From: Hydra vulgaris
Taxonomy: Eukaryota; Cnidaria; Hydrozoa; Anthoathecata; Hydridae
Length of the DNA: 64,000 bases
Direction: 5' to 3'
Assembly (NCBI RefSeq): GCF_038396675.1
Contig: NC_088920.1
Coordinates: 64,474,001-64,538,000 of the forward strand
The stretch's first letter is position 1. Each line of letters begins with the position of its first letter. Positions 9,516 to 20,729 of this stretch are shown piece by piece. The notes under the pieces are model-generated. The model did no database searches and was not told the DNA's origin. It saw nothing but the letters and a program-made list of their open reading frames with translations. The translations under genes and the position numbers were made by a program.

Positions 9516-12036
9516 CTTAACTTTAACCATGAGCGAGACTACGTTTTTTTAAACCGAGACGAGACCGAGACGAGAAGTTATTACTTCTCGTGAGACCGAG
9601 AACAAGACGAGACGAGAAATTTAACAATTTTTAAAAACAAATTTATTAAAATCCAAATTAAAAAAAAAATGTATACATGGTTTTGACAAATAGACACAAA
9701 TGACATTTGTCAGATATGTAAACAACTTTTTCAAATATTAATTCAGAATTTTTTTGCCAAACTTTTCCAACAAGACAAAGTTTTCTCTGATTAAGATGAT
9801 TTGTTCTACTTTTTCTGGGTGTAAGTTGTGTCTGGATGATCGGACGACATTTCCACCTGACCTAAACACTCTCTCTGATTTAGTTGAACTTGCTGGAATA
9901 GCTAAAATTTGTCTAGCTAATGAAGAGAGTTCTGGCAATGTATTTGAATGCAATTTCCACCAATAAAGAATCGGAAAGTCTTTTTTGGCATCAGGGAGAT
10001 ATTCATACTGGCACATTTCGCTCAAAAAAGGATTCAGTTCAGATGTTGGCTCTTGTGTTTCAAGTCTGACGTTTAACTTGCGCTTCAGTTTTGAATTAGG
10101 GGACAAATCTGCTGAGAGGACTCTGGCAACAGGTTGGCACTCAACATTATCATTAACCTGTGAGGCTAACCATTCTTTCGTTGTTTGAAATTTTTTGAAG
10201 AGCTTCAAGTGAAGTCCCTTTAAAGCAGGATTTAATTAGTTTGCTGCAGCACTCAATAAGTTTCCGGTGTGACAAAGAGGAAATCTTTTCTCAATGCAGC
10301 TTTTCAAGTTTTTTGCATACAAGACACCGTAGCCATTTTTCCATTCGTCTCAATAAATTGATCAATTTTGTCATGGATTAAATAAAGAGAATCGGCAACA
10401 GTGTTAATTGTTGGAATAGACTCAGCCTACCAAGTTTCTGTAGCTTCTTTAAATGGTGCCAAAATTTCTACTGCTCCCTCGATTGATTTCCACTGTGATG
10501 CATTGATGGTCTTTGAAGAAAAAATATCTTCATTTGCACATAAGCTGATAATTGCACTCTTTAGATGTAGGACAGAAGCCATGCAATCCAGTTCACTATT
10601 CCATCTTGTGTCAACAGATTGGCGTAACTGTCTAAAATTGATTCCTTGAGCGTCTGATTCTGATTCAAGCAACTCAGCTGCAACTGTTGACTGGTGAGTT
10701 AAAGAAGCCAAATCTTTGCATTTTTGCAACGCATCATCCATTCCAGCAGTCATTCCAAATGAGTCTCGAACTGCACATTGCAAAATATGATTGTTGCACA
10801 AGTATTGGTCAAGGCGCTTTGACAATTTGACTGCAAGTTTCATGTTTCTTGCCTGGTCGTTCACGCAGTGCATTAGCAAAACAGCAGGCAAATTTAGTTC
10901 TTCTAAGAAAGAATCCAGCTTTCCTTCAATTAAGATACCTGTGTGTCTGCCTAGGAACTGTTGGACATGGGGTATCCAGTGATGTAGTCTCCAATTTTTG
11001 TCAATAGCATGAAAAGTCCAAGAGATGTAGCTGTCCTGAGCTCTAGAAGTTCAAAGGTCAGAAGTAAATGCAGCACTTTTTAGATTTGGCGTAATCTCCG
11101 TTATTATGCTCTTTATTCCAGCTTGAACTTCTCTTGACCGAATTGAAAGCTTTCTTGAATATGTTGTTCTGTGATGAAGGCTCAGTTTAGGGTTTGCAAT
11201 GTCAAACAATTTCTTGAAACCTCTTCCTTCGACTGCTGAAAAGGATACCAGATCAGTGCAAAAGTATTCCAGCATTGCAGAGTCAAACTGTTTTTGAATG
11301 GAATTGTCTTTGTCATATTTGAATTTGTTTCGAGCATTTCGACCATGGTTCGTTGTTTCTTCTTAGGAGGAGGAAGAAGAAGAGAGTCGTCAGTTTTTTC
11401 AGAATACTCAACGTAATCTTGGCTGTGTTTTTTTTCGAGGTGACGATGAAGTCCGCTTGTGTTTCCATCTTTTGTTTTTAAAGACTTTTTGCACGCCTTG
11501 CATTCAGCACTGTCACTTGTTTTTTGAAAATATCTACAGATTTCGTTTTTTCTTGGTGACATTTTTGATAGTTGAAATGAGGCAAGAATATTTCTTTTCA
11601 ATATGAACAATATGTGTCAAGTTGAATTCCACTGGTAAACTAATGAAATTAAGTCAAAAGTGCACCATTTCATACAAAAAGTTTTTGTATTTAAAATCTA
11701 ATTAAAAATATTTAAAATCTAATTAAAATTTATTAATTAGATTTTTTTTTTTATCTAATTAAAAAATCTAATTAAAAATTTAATTTGTTTTTGTCAAAAA
11801 CATGTTACATTTTTAATTAGATTTATTAAAATCACGGAGTCAAAATATTAATTAACTAAAAAAACAAATTATTAAGCATTTTGTAAATTATAATAATTTT
11901 TAAATTGGAAAATAATATAATATTTAAGTCTCGTTCTACTTCTCGCGAGAATTTTCTATTTCTCGTTTCTCACGAGAAGTCCCATTTCTCACGAGAACGA
12001 GAACGAGACGAGATCTCGCTCATGGTTACTTGACTT
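9516..12036 (-). mobile_element. BED-finger hAT transposon, copy 1, with 8-bp TSD
   Basis: The element occupies 9524-12,028. Its ends are TAACCATGAGCGAGA (left) and its complement (right). They are followed by purine-rich GAGACGAGAA motifs that occur many times at both ends and could be transposase-binding arrays. It is flanked by CTTAACTT (9516-9523) and CTTGACTT (12,029-12,036), an 8-bp target-site duplication with one mismatch, as expected for hAT. Two relatives lie in the window: a 3'-truncated one at 24,903 and a 650-bp deletion derivative at 49,099. Confidence 0.92.
9738..11562 (-). pseudogene. hAT transposase with BED zinc finger (broken)
   Basis: Starts MSPRKNEICRYF at 11,562. Residues about 13-45 form a BED-type finger: CKACKKSLKTKDGNTSGLHR with a following H-x-x-x-x-H-type ending LEKKH. 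A Lys/Pro-rich linker follows, then the RNase H-like core with HCVNDQARNMKLAVKLSKR, RDSFGM, and SVDTRWNSEL. The C-terminal dimerisation domain has WWKLHSNTLPELS, LARQILAIPASSTKSERVF and SSRHNLHPEKVEQIIL. It is split by a frameshift near 11,280, a stop near 11,052, a TAG near 10,427 and further breaks near 10,210-10,430. It once cut and pasted the surrounding element; this copy cannot. Confidence 0.9.
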
Positions 12037-12086
12037 TTATCGGAATTCAATTTATTTGTTTTATATTTTAGTTTATGTATATATTT

Positions 12087-12283
12087 GTGCGGCCGTGGCG
12101 CAGTGGTTAGAGCGTTTGCTTAATAAGCAGGAGATCCAGGGTCGAAACGGACTTTGGACGTATTTTCGCGACACGGTATGGAAGGAGGCGTAAACTTCCT
12201 GGTTATAGGCACTTCCGCGGTGCTCTGTGACAAGACCGTTAGGACTTCTTGGGGCGCTTAAAAAAAAAAAAAAAAAAAAAAAA
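12087..12283 (+). mobile_element. tRNA-derived SINE with A tail
   Basis: GCGGCCGTGGCGCAGTGGTT begins a tRNA-like head with an A box (TGGCGCAGTGG). A possible anticodon arm follows, TTTGC with GCAGG around the loop TTAATAA, which would read AAT (Ile-like). The B box is degraded (GGGTCGAAACG). The body contains GGAGGCGTAAACTTCC and GTGCTCTGTGACAAG, ends in TTCTTGGGGCGCTT and is followed by more than 20 A residues. The tail length suggests a fairly recent insertion, yet the B box argues that this copy is not transcribed from its own promoter. Confidence 0.88.
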
Positions 12284-12432
12284 TATACACATCAATTAAC
12301 ATATATTTATGCACAAATATAATTTGTATATAATTGTATATATTGTAATATTTCTATGTATATACGTATATATTTTTATATATGTATGTATATATTATAT
12401 ATGTATGTATACATTATAGATACATGTACCCT

Positions 12433-13012
12433 GTAGTACCAATTGAAGTGCGAAGTTTGTTTAAACTTGTCATGTTAACAGGCATGTGCTTTTTATATAG
12501 TTCCCGCATTTATTTGTATTGTTTGAATAGATTCTAGATGACTCGTTGTTCAATGGGGAACAATGGTCATTCCAACAAGACAGTGCCCCTTCGCACAAAG
12601 CGAAGACAACACAGAGGTGGTTGACAGCCAATGTGCCCGATTTTATCTCTACGGATGCCTGGCCGTCAGCATCACCAGATCTTAATCCATTGGATTATGC
12701 AATCTGGTCTAAACTGGAGGCGAAGGTGTGCTGCAAACCTCACACTTCCGTTGATGCCCTCAAGCGATCACTTCTCAGAGAATGGGATGCTTTATCCATG
12801 GATACCGTGCGTAAATCAATCGAGGAATGGCGTCCAAGACTGGAGGCGTGCATACGGGCAAAAGGGGGTTATTTCGAGGACTCTCTTTATTAATGTGTAC
12901 TTTAGCATTTTAACTAAAACATAACATGCATATAATATGTATATATTAAAAAAAAACATGTTCTCTTAAATTTTTTTACTGAATTAAAATTTCGTACTTC
13001 AATTGGTACTAC
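12433..13012 (+). mobile_element. Internally deleted Tc1/mariner element
   Basis: Terminal inverted repeats: GTAGTACCAATTGAAGTGCG at 12,433 and the complement of GTAGTACCAATTGAAGTACG ending at 13,012. Between them, only the C-terminal third of a mariner-type transposase remains. The flanks are TA-rich (TATGTATG-type simple sequence) on both sides, consistent with insertion at TA, but the exact TA duplication cannot be fixed. Confidence 0.85.
12530..12893 (+). pseudogene. mariner-type transposase, C-terminal part only
   Basis: The open stretch begins directly inside the left TIR region (ILDDSLFNG) and carries two of the catalytic regions of the DDE/D core: WSFQQDSAPSHKAKTT (second Asp) and SPDLNPLDYAIWSKLE (third acidic position, here D), then a typical C-terminus ending KGGYFEDSLY. 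The first Asp and the N-terminal helix-turn-helix region are missing. The remaining frame is intact and well conserved, so the deletion may be more recent than the coding decay elsewhere. Confidence 0.88.
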
Positions 13013-13619
13013 TAGGTATATATTATTATGTATGTATATGTATTATATATTTATGTATGTATATATTATTTATTATTATATTATATATGTATGCAGATAT
13101 GTATATATATTGTTTATATTTGTATATAATTGTATATATATGTACTTATTTTTTTTTTTAGTTTAGGAGGGGTCATTAATTTTATATTTTTTATTTGTTT
13201 ATTTCAAATTTTATATTTTTGTTTGGTTTTGTACTTTATTATTTTGTATGTGTTTAAATCTGCTTATATAGTTTTGTTTACTTTTTTGGGTTTTTATAAT
13301 TTTTTAATTTTTTGTTATATACGTACTTATACATATACACTTTATTCATTTTCATGAATCAACATTTACTTATAACTTTTATAACTAATGCTTGTACTTT
13401 TTAACTAATGATTAAAGACGCATTATTCATGTTTGTTTTGCTTGTGGCTTGATATTTTGTTATATAAAAAAGGGAAAAACATTTATTAAAATACATTTCC
13501 ATAATCAACTGAAATAGTTGAATGAAAAATAGTTCATAAAAATTATAAAAGTATGGGGTTTTACAGATTTGGTTAACGTTGATCCATATACATTGAATCA
13601 ATGTTGATCTTTATACATT
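13013..13619. other. TA-rich simple sequence, no gene
   Basis: TATGTATG-like degenerate simple repeats to about 13,150, then T-rich sequence. The open frames here are hydrophobic low-complexity translations (poly-F/I/L/Y) and I do not regard them as genes. Confidence 0.55.
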
Positions 13620-14150
13620 AGATAAACGTTGACAAAGACAAAGATGAATTGTTTGCTAAAAAATTTTCATTAATATCATATGTTGATTCCAATAATCACA
13701 TCCCACCTGATATAGCTAAAAAACAGGTTGATCCATTACTTGACATTCGTATCACTCCAGCTTCTGTATTTAAAATTATTTCCTGCTTAGACTCTTCTAC
13801 AGTTTGCTTCTCTTTTTTTTTCTATAAATACTATAATGGTCGTAGCTCTAAAGAACTAGCGTCCCTTGTGTCATCTACTAAAATTTATTTTCGTGTTACT
13901 TGTCATTCAATTAAGTCTCACTCTTTTACTGTGACTATTCCTATGTGCTCGACAAACACTTATTTGTCTAGTTTTTTCCTCGGACATCAGTTCTTTTAAA
14001 TACGCTCTCTTTTTCTTGTTTTCTTGATTCATATGATTTACTTATTTAGCCTTATAGACTTTTTTTTAGCTTTATGTACATTTTTTCTCCTTCAGTATCT
14101 TCTCACTCTAATAGTGTTTGCTTGTAGCCTTGTTGGAAGTGAAGCTGTGA
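13620..14150 (+). pseudogene. LINE with RT domain deleted (linker joined to C-terminal tail)
   Basis: One open frame of about 116 codons (13,649-13,999) reads as a fusion. Its first half, FAKKFSLISYVDSNNHIPPD then ITPASVFKIISCLDSS, is the endonuclease-RT linker of a CR1-like LINE. Its second half, FFYKYYNGRSSKELASLVSS then SFFLGHQFF, is the extreme C-terminal tail. The whole RT is missing between, with the join at about 13,805. The remnant ends in the family 3' sequence TGCTTGTAGCCTTGTTGGAA (about 14,122-14,141), shared with 7811-7850. Confidence 0.75.
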
Positions 14151-14454
14151 TACATACTTTTGAAGCTCCACGATGTACGTCCAATTAAGAACATATTGAG
14201 CTCCTCCAATAAGTTTAATCTCAACTATAAAAATATTAAACAATAAAAAACATTTGTGCCATCCAAAAAGCTTAACATTTTTTTGAAGTTTATAACGGTG
14301 ATTGATGACAACGTTGACTTGAAATTTAGAACCTGGTATATACATAGAAAAAACATCTGAATTGTGTAAAATGTTTAAATGTTCTTTTTAAAACTTATTA
14401 AATATATATTAAAACAGTAAACAAAATATTTAAAAAGTTATAGCGATTGCCAAT
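14151..14454. other. No recognisable gene
   Basis: AT-rich; the minus-strand frame at 14,103-14,345 has no recognisable motifs. Confidence 0.4.
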
Positions 14455-14670
14455 TATTGGATCCCGGAAACACGAATACCCCAAAAGGTTGCCCCTATAC
14501 TAAATGTAAGGGTAATGAGTTATTAATTTTTTTTTCTTTTAATATTTTGTACTAAATTAAAAATCATCGACAGGTTTTAATTTTTATCTAATAATCTGCT
14601 AGAGTTCAATTATAGGGGATTGTACAATTTTTTAAGGTCATAAGTTTTTTTTTATTATTATTTCATTTAT
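14455..14670. mobile_element. Diverged relative of the foldback repeat family
   Basis: Contains GGATCCCGGAAACACG, ACTAAATGTAAGGGTAATGAG, AATCATCGACAGGTTTTAAT and AAGGTCATAAG in the same order as the foldback copies at 21,285 and 50,126 and as the inner part of the TIR at 43,936 (ATTCATCGACAGATTTCAAA). No clear inverted partner remains, so this is probably an old half-element. Assignment rests on short ordered matches. Confidence 0.45.
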
Positions 14671-15078
14671 TTTGCTGTTTAACAATAAATAATCAACAGT
14701 TTCTTTTTACAATGACCTTTATGAAATTAAGAATTAAACAAACAAGGGATTAAAGAAAATGAAAATAAAAATAAATCATCGCAATCTTTTTATAGAACCC
14801 TTATATATATTTTCAATAGAATATAGATATTAATTTAACCATTAATTTAAATTAATATCTTTATAGAGCTGCGTTTATCAGTAAATCAAATATAAATATA
14901 AAAAAAATGAAAAAATAAAATGAAACAACTTCAGAGTTACTCAAGCACAATTTTAAATTTTAAAAATTTATTTTTTGATTAAAAACTTCAATGAACTTAA
15001 AAAAAATGACTTTGCCATACATTTAAATCCTTTTTGACAAATATTCTTACATCATATTTGAATTCTTTTTAATAATTT

Positions 15079-15081
<3 letters not shown>
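14671..15081. other. No recognisable gene
   Basis: AT-rich non-coding sequence leading into a (TA)n array. Confidence 0.4.
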
Positions 15082-15169
<88 letters not shown>

Positions 15170-15240
15170 CAGGAGTGGACCAAGGATAGATCCTTCGGGT
15201 ACTCCACATAAAATATTTTATTATTATTTTCGTCAATATG
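15082..15240 (-). mobile_element. LINE RT fragment fused to a (TA)43 microsatellite
   Basis: On the minus strand, just before the array, one frame reads CGVPEGSILGPLLS (about 15,210-15,168), the invariant RT block that in intact LINEs continues as FLIYIND. Here it runs straight into (TA)n at 15,082-15,167, which translates as YIYIYI. The array therefore begins exactly where the conserved IYIN codons (TATATAT-like) would be. Other frames are broken. Confidence 0.75.
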
Positions 15241-15590
15241 CACATATTTTACAATGTTATCTTAAAGATCTAATAAATATATATAATTACAATCTGACTG
15301 GAGCAAGCAGAAGACAAAATGCCTTATCATCAAACCACTTCGTGAAATAGAGAAAAATTTAATTTTATAAGTTCTGATATTATACAAAAGAATGAAACCA
15401 AAATGTTTGGAAAAAAAAATTAAAGAGTTTATAAAAAAATTTATAAAGTTTGCAAACTAGAAAAAATTAAAAAAAAAAAATTTACAAATCGTTACATATA
15501 CGTATCGTAATATATACATATTCAATACAATACAAAATATATATATATATATATAAATATTTAAAAGAGATTTTGAATTTAAGAAGATTC
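15241..15590. other. No recognisable gene
   Basis: AT-rich with a short (TA)n at about 15,536-15,556. Nothing coding is recognised. Confidence 0.4.
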
Positions 15591-17191
15591 TAAACATTTC
15601 GATGATTTATGTTCTTTTGCCGAACATTTCAACAGTTGCTTTGCAAACATCGACCCTAACATGGGGTCTAAATTTCAATGCCCAAATACTTATTTTGAAA
15701 CCTATCTTACAGGTCTACATAGCGAACTTATGGTCTAAGTTATGATGAACTCAATGCTGCAAGAAACTCTCTAAAAATTGATAAAGGATCAATGAGATTT
15801 GTTTCAAGATACCAATAAGTGTCTTCCCAGTGATACGTTAATCCATATTCAAAATTTTTAAATCTTCAATTACAACAGGAACTGTTAGTCGTACCAATAT
15901 TTAAAACCGGAGAGTCGTTTTCATTTAATAACTACAGATCCATCTTAATCCTTCCAGTCTTTTCTAAACTTCTAGAACGAATAGTTTACAATAAACTATT
16001 TAAATATCTAACTAATAACAATATCTTGAAAAAAAAACTGTTCGGTTTTCAAAAGCAACATTCAACCAAATATGCGATATTAGATCTTGTAAAAAAAATA
16101 AATGATTCTTTTGATAATAACAAATTTGTTCGAGGAATCTTTATTGACCAATCAAAAGTATTCGATACTGTTGATCATGCTATATTATTTTTAAAAATGG
16201 AAAAATATGGCATTAAAAATGTTGCTTTAAAATGGTTTGAGAGCTTTTTTATAAACAGATGGGAATCTGTTATTACGGATAAAAATATTCATTCAAAATT
16301 GTTTAATATTAAATGCGGAGTTCCCCAAGGCTTCATTCTAGCTCCCTAACTCTTCTTACTATACATCAATGACCTTCCAAAATTCTCAAACAAACTTAAT
16401 CCTATAATGCAGATGATGCTAATTTATTTTATTCATCTACTTCTATCATAGAACTCTTTGAAACTGCAAGTTGAAAATTTTAATGCTTGGTTTAAAACAA
16501 ATTATAATTCAATACAGAAAAAACAAACTACATACTATTCCATTCCAATCAAAGAAAAAAGTCTAAATATTTATAATTACCAAATATATTATCTTTTCTA
16601 AAAATAGAAAATAAAATTATCAAAAGAATCAAAATTTTTTGGGTTATCGATAAGAATTTTTCATGGAAATCATGGAAACCCCACAAAAACTTTTTACATA
16701 CATTACATTAACATTTTATTCAAACCTACTATACGTATGGTAATATAGTATGGGAAAATACCCATAGATCCAACCTTGTGGCACTCTATCGGCATCAAAA
16801 ACATTCTGCAAGAATAGTATTTAATGAAGATAAGTTCATTCATGCTGAACCTTTTTTATTTTATAGACGTTTAGTGCATTAGAAACCGAAAATTTCTTAA
16901 TGCACTAAACGTCTATAAAATTATCGTTTATCAAAATTTGTTGTTCATGCTTAAATATAAACTTAAACTTTCCCCATCACGTTTTTCAAAAGAGTTATTT
17001 AAATGCAGTAGAAATAGATATGATACTCGAGAAATAGGAAATTTTAATGTACCAAATATTTATAATTTTAATACCGAATTAAAACAGACAAATGTAAACA
17101 AAAAGAAAGTTATATCAAAAAATAAAATTCTTTTATTTAAAAAAATGAAAGAGTGTATGTATTGCTTAAATTTAGTAAGTGTTCTTTTATA
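15591..17191 (+). pseudogene. Decayed CR1/L2-like LINE, linker through RT to C-terminus
   Basis: Pieces in order: HFNSCFANIDPNMGSKF (linker, about 15,640), SYDELNAARNSLKIDKGS, FSKLLERIVYNKLFKYL, then the longest open part (16,026-16,349) with LFGFQKQHSTKYAILDLVKK, FIDQSKVFDTVDHAI, and KCGVPQGFILAP followed by a stop. A recognisable ADDANLFYSS lies near 16,410, and HQKHSARIVFNED plus a C-terminal tail extend to 17,191. Many stops and shifts. Motif A has drifted from SKAFDT to SKVFDT. Same broad clade as the RT at 1104. Confidence 0.85.
16858..16921. repeat. 28-bp near-perfect hairpin inside a LINE
   Basis: Arms 16,858-16,885 and 16,893-16,921, differing by one base, around a 7-bp spacer; both contain TATAGACGTTTAGTGCATTA or its complement. 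The second arm is the expected LINE sequence (ALNVYKI); the first is an inverted copy of it inserted upstream. This is the product of a local strand switch during replication or repair. Confidence 0.9.
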
Positions 17192-17537
17192 GTTCTTTTA
17201 AAAATATCAATAGATTTTATTTTTTTCATATTTTTTTCAAGAACCGAGTTTCACAAGCGTGGTCATCGATATTCAGAAGTCAGATTTGTTTAGTGGTGCT
17301 AGTGGAAGGAAGTTATTACTTATTTAGTGTCTTGTTTCTTATTTAGGATTAATCAGGGCCGTACCAGGCCAACTTTGCGCTTCGGGCAAGCAAATAAAAT
17401 TGCGCCCCCCTCCCAAAAAAATATACAAAAAACACATTATATATATATATATATTTACATGAAAAAAATTAATTATTGATCACAAAATTTATCGCATCAA
17501 GTTAAAAGAACAATTTGTCACCAATGTTTCACAAACT

Positions 17538-20108
17538 TCAGTTCAAGGTCACTTTTCTGGCTTTTTTGGAGGCAAAGTCACTAATGACATCATCAAAATC
17601 AAGTGCGTTGGCCACTTCATGTTCAATTGAAACTACTGCCAGACAAGACAAACGTTCTTGGCCCATAGTTGATCTCAAATAGTTTTTTATGATCTTAAGT
17701 TTACTGAAACTTCTTAAACACGTGGCAACTGTACACACGTGGCAACGGTGAGGAAGATGCGAATAGCAATTGCCGTGTTAGGATAAGCATCAGTGAATGA
17801 GTATTTATGAATTAGCTGCAAAATGTCCATCGGGCTAGATTTTTCAAAGTTTTCCATCATGGCAGCAGCTTGATATTCAAAGCTTGCCATTTCTGACTGG
17901 AAATCTGAAGAATCTAAATCTGCCTTGTAAATTTTAGACAAATTTTTGGCTTTAGTCTTAAGTTCATCCACTGAACTTTTGGGGAGAGAATGTCCACTGA
18001 GGAAGTCAAAATCTGAGGATACTGCAGACATAGCTTCAAACCGCCACTCAATTTGTGTGAGAATGCTGTCAAACACAAGGTTGCACTGGGATCCGAAATT
18101 TGTTTCTGGTGACAAACGGCAAAAGTCATCTTCAGCTTCATAAAGTGCCATCTGCTTCACTTTGCGCTTTCTCTTCATAGGAAAGTCTCCTTCAACTCCA
18201 ATTTGGATAGCTGTTTCTGCAGCAGCTTTGATAATGTTGTCCACCCCAGCATCTCTCAGATTCTGAATGGAAGCCTTCAGTCCTTTCATTTTTTTTGCTG
18301 CAATGTCAATTGAAATGTTTTTAGACTGAAGCAGTTTGTTTTCCCGGTCAATTAAAGAAAGAATTTGACACCAAAAATCCAACAAACACAGAAAACTGAA
18401 ATCAATTTGAATGATGAGCTCTTTTGCACTGCAAACTGAGACAGCATTTGTCTTGGGAGTGTGAATTATGGATTCCAAAACTTGAAGAACTTCTTTTATT
18501 TGTCTGTGTAGTGGGATGATTGCTTCTTTTTTGGCAGACCATCTTGTATCACTATTTCCCTTTAGTGAGATGGTCAATGTTTTCATCAGTTTTTCCCATC
18601 TTAAGGTAGAACTTGAGAAAAAGTTAAAGATGGCTTGAACTTTTCCAAAGAATGTAATCATGAGTGGAGAAACTTCAGCAGCATGGACACCAACAAGGTT
18701 TAAAGTGTGAGCTGCACATGGAACAAATCTTGCAAACTCATTTAGAGAATGGATGTGAGCTCGGACGCCATTATATTTTTCAGACATATTGGCTCCATTG
18801 TCGTAACCTTGGCCCCGACAATCAGAAATGCTCAGGCCATCCTTCTCCAGTTTATCGGTGATTTCAGCTGCAAGGCCCTTTCCAGTTTTTTCGTGAGATT
18901 CAATGAAGTTCACAAAGCTTTCCTCAATTGTACAGGTTTCCTCAGTGATGTGGACATACCTGATTATTTGAGTCATCTGCTCTTTGTGGGAGGCATCTGG
19001 AGTGCAGTCAAACTAAACAGAGTAGTATTTAGCTTCTCTGACATTTGACAAAATTTCATTCCTGACTTTCTGCCCAAGTAATTCAATCAGCTCATTTTGA
19101 ATTCGAGGAGAAAAGTAGGATGTTGTGGTTTTCTTTGCCTTAACGGATGCAACGTGTTCAGCCACTAAAGGATAATAATGGCTTATCAGCTCAATTAAGT
19201 TCAGAAAGATGCCACGTTTTGCTCTCCAATTACTTCTGTTGACCCCGAAGGGCAAGATTGTTCTTGGCACAGAACAAAATTGCATCAACAATCACTTTCA
19301 AGATATCTCTCCACTTTTTCATCTCTCCGTTGATAACTCTCTGCAGATCAAAATCCAAGGTCTTTCCTTCCTTGAGATTTTTTTCCAGATTTTTCCAATC
19401 AGAATAACATCTTTGGTGTTCATTGCTGTTTTCGTGTACTGGAATTCTTGGGTTTAGTTTTTTCCAGTCACAAAATCCTTTTGAAATTTCTGAAAAATTG
19501 TTGGTTTTTGTCGTTGAAAATAGCAGACAGCAAAAACAAAACAAAGAATCTTTTTTGTTGCTGTACAGCAGCCAGTAGCAAACAAATTTTTCACCATTGG
19601 GATGAATTTTTTCATACCATTTTGAGCTGAAGTGTCACATTCTGTTGTCAAAGTCACAAAGTGTGTTTGGGAAAAATTCTCTTCTTTCTTGCTCCGGCCC
19701 ATGCTGAATCAAAAAGCACCTTGTTTTATTTGTCATTTTAGGCCATGTAGCTGGATCACTGTGTTGAAAGTTTTCTCCTGAGGTTGCTGAAATTTCTGAG
19801 ATTTCAGGAGGAAATTCACTGTTGCCCATTCCAAATTCGTCTTGACTTTGGCCAATGAAAATCTCCTTTTCAATTAATTTCAATGGATGATATGAATTTA
19901 AGTCAGTAATTAAAGATGTAGCAGCAACTTCAGCTGTTGAATCATTATCAACCTCATTGCAAATATCCTCTGAAACAATTTGTTTTTCCACAGAAGAGTT
20001 TGTTACCAACCACTTCTTGAATCAATTTCTTAGTTTTGCGTCACTTTCAAGACGGTCTCTTCTTTTCTTCTTAAATTCAGCACCAGATAATTTTTTTGCA
20101 CGATTCAT
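17538..20108 (-). pseudogene. hAT transposase, ZMYM1-like (TTF finger + DUF4371), broken
   Basis: Starts MNRAKKLSGAEFKKKRRDRL at 20,108. In order: acidic N-terminus; TTF/ZMYM-type segment WYEKIHPNGEKF, CFCCLLFST, HQRCYSDW; then NNLALRG; and the DUF4371-like core with FDCTPDASHKEQM, GKGLAAEI, CRGQGYDNGANMSEKYNGV, CAAHTLNLVG, GNSDTRWSAKKEA. The C-terminal dimerisation segment is SFSKLKIIKNYLRSTMGQER. Damage: TGA in place of what was probably CGA near 20,025 and 19,634, frameshifts near 19,240 and 19,208, a TAG near 19,015, and a small duplication near 17,725-17,750. The 420-codon core frame is otherwise intact. Confidence 0.92.
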
Positions 20109-20522
20109 TGTAAAAAATAATGTTCAGAAAATACAACTTTTTATTTTTTAATTGCGCTCTTCTATTATTTATTTATTTTTTTTTCTTTTCTTCTCCCTCT
20201 TTATTTTTATTATTATTTGCTTACTTTACTTTCTTTTGCTTTCATTTAATTTGTTTCTTCATTTAAGCCGCTTAAATTAAGCGTTCTTATTTTTAAATTC
20301 GAAGTTCTTTTTGTCTTTATTTTTTTCTTTTTAGAATAATTTTTAATGTGTGCGTTAAATTAATTTATATGATCCTTAATGAATCATTTGTTTATATTAT
20401 AAATAATTATTGGTTTTTAATTGTCGTTCTTAAATTCAGCACCAGATAATTTTTTTGCACGATTCATTGTAAAAAATAATGTTCAGAAAATACAACTTCT
20501 TAGTGTTTAAGGGCGCTCTTCT
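20068..20522. repeat. 95-bp direct repeat spanning the transposase start
   Basis: The stretch 20,068-20,163, which contains the transposase ATG and its first codons in reverse, is repeated at 20,428-20,522 in the same orientation with a few changes. About 264 bp of T-rich sequence lies between. The outer copy carries a second start region (complement of GCACGATTCATTG) that is not followed by the rest of the gene. Either the T-rich block was captured together with a tandem duplication, or it is an insert whose arrival duplicated its flank. Confidence 0.85.
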
Positions 20523-20729
20523 GTTTGGTAAATGAGCTTTTATTTTAAAGTTCGTTCAGGAGGCGCAATTTTAATTACTTTTCTTATCAACATAAAAGTG
20601 ACGCCACGCAAATTAGTTTCATAATGTGAAAATAAATAAATTAATTTGGGGAATTGTGCGCCCTCCCAATTTTGGCGCCTCAGGCCGCGGCCTGGCTGGC
20701 CCCGCCCTTGGTACGGGCCTGGGATTAAT

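Larger units (their letters stand above)
17346..20729 (-). mobile_element. ZMYM/DUF4371-type hAT transposon with perfect 8-bp TSD
   Basis: Element 17,354-20,721 flanked by GGATTAAT at 17,346-17,353 and 20,722-20,729, a perfect 8-bp duplication. The ends are CAGGGCCGTACCAGGCC (left) and the complement of CAGGCCCGTACCAAGGGCGG (right). GC-rich sub-terminal sequence (GCGCCCCCCTCCC / GGGAGGGCGCAC) is inverted at the two ends. A single transposase gene lies on the minus strand. The perfect TSD shows the insertion site itself has hardly decayed, although the gene has. Confidence 0.94.

Noticed and set aside
12087-12160. tRNA gene
   Set aside because: The A box is good, but the B box is degraded and the acceptor stem does not close. 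The sequence continues into a SINE body with A tail, shared with 3745 and 8400.
13130-13357. Membrane protein (poly-F/L/I/Y plus frame)
   Set aside because: The composition follows from T-rich DNA; no start context, no conserved residues, and adjacent sequence is simple repeat.
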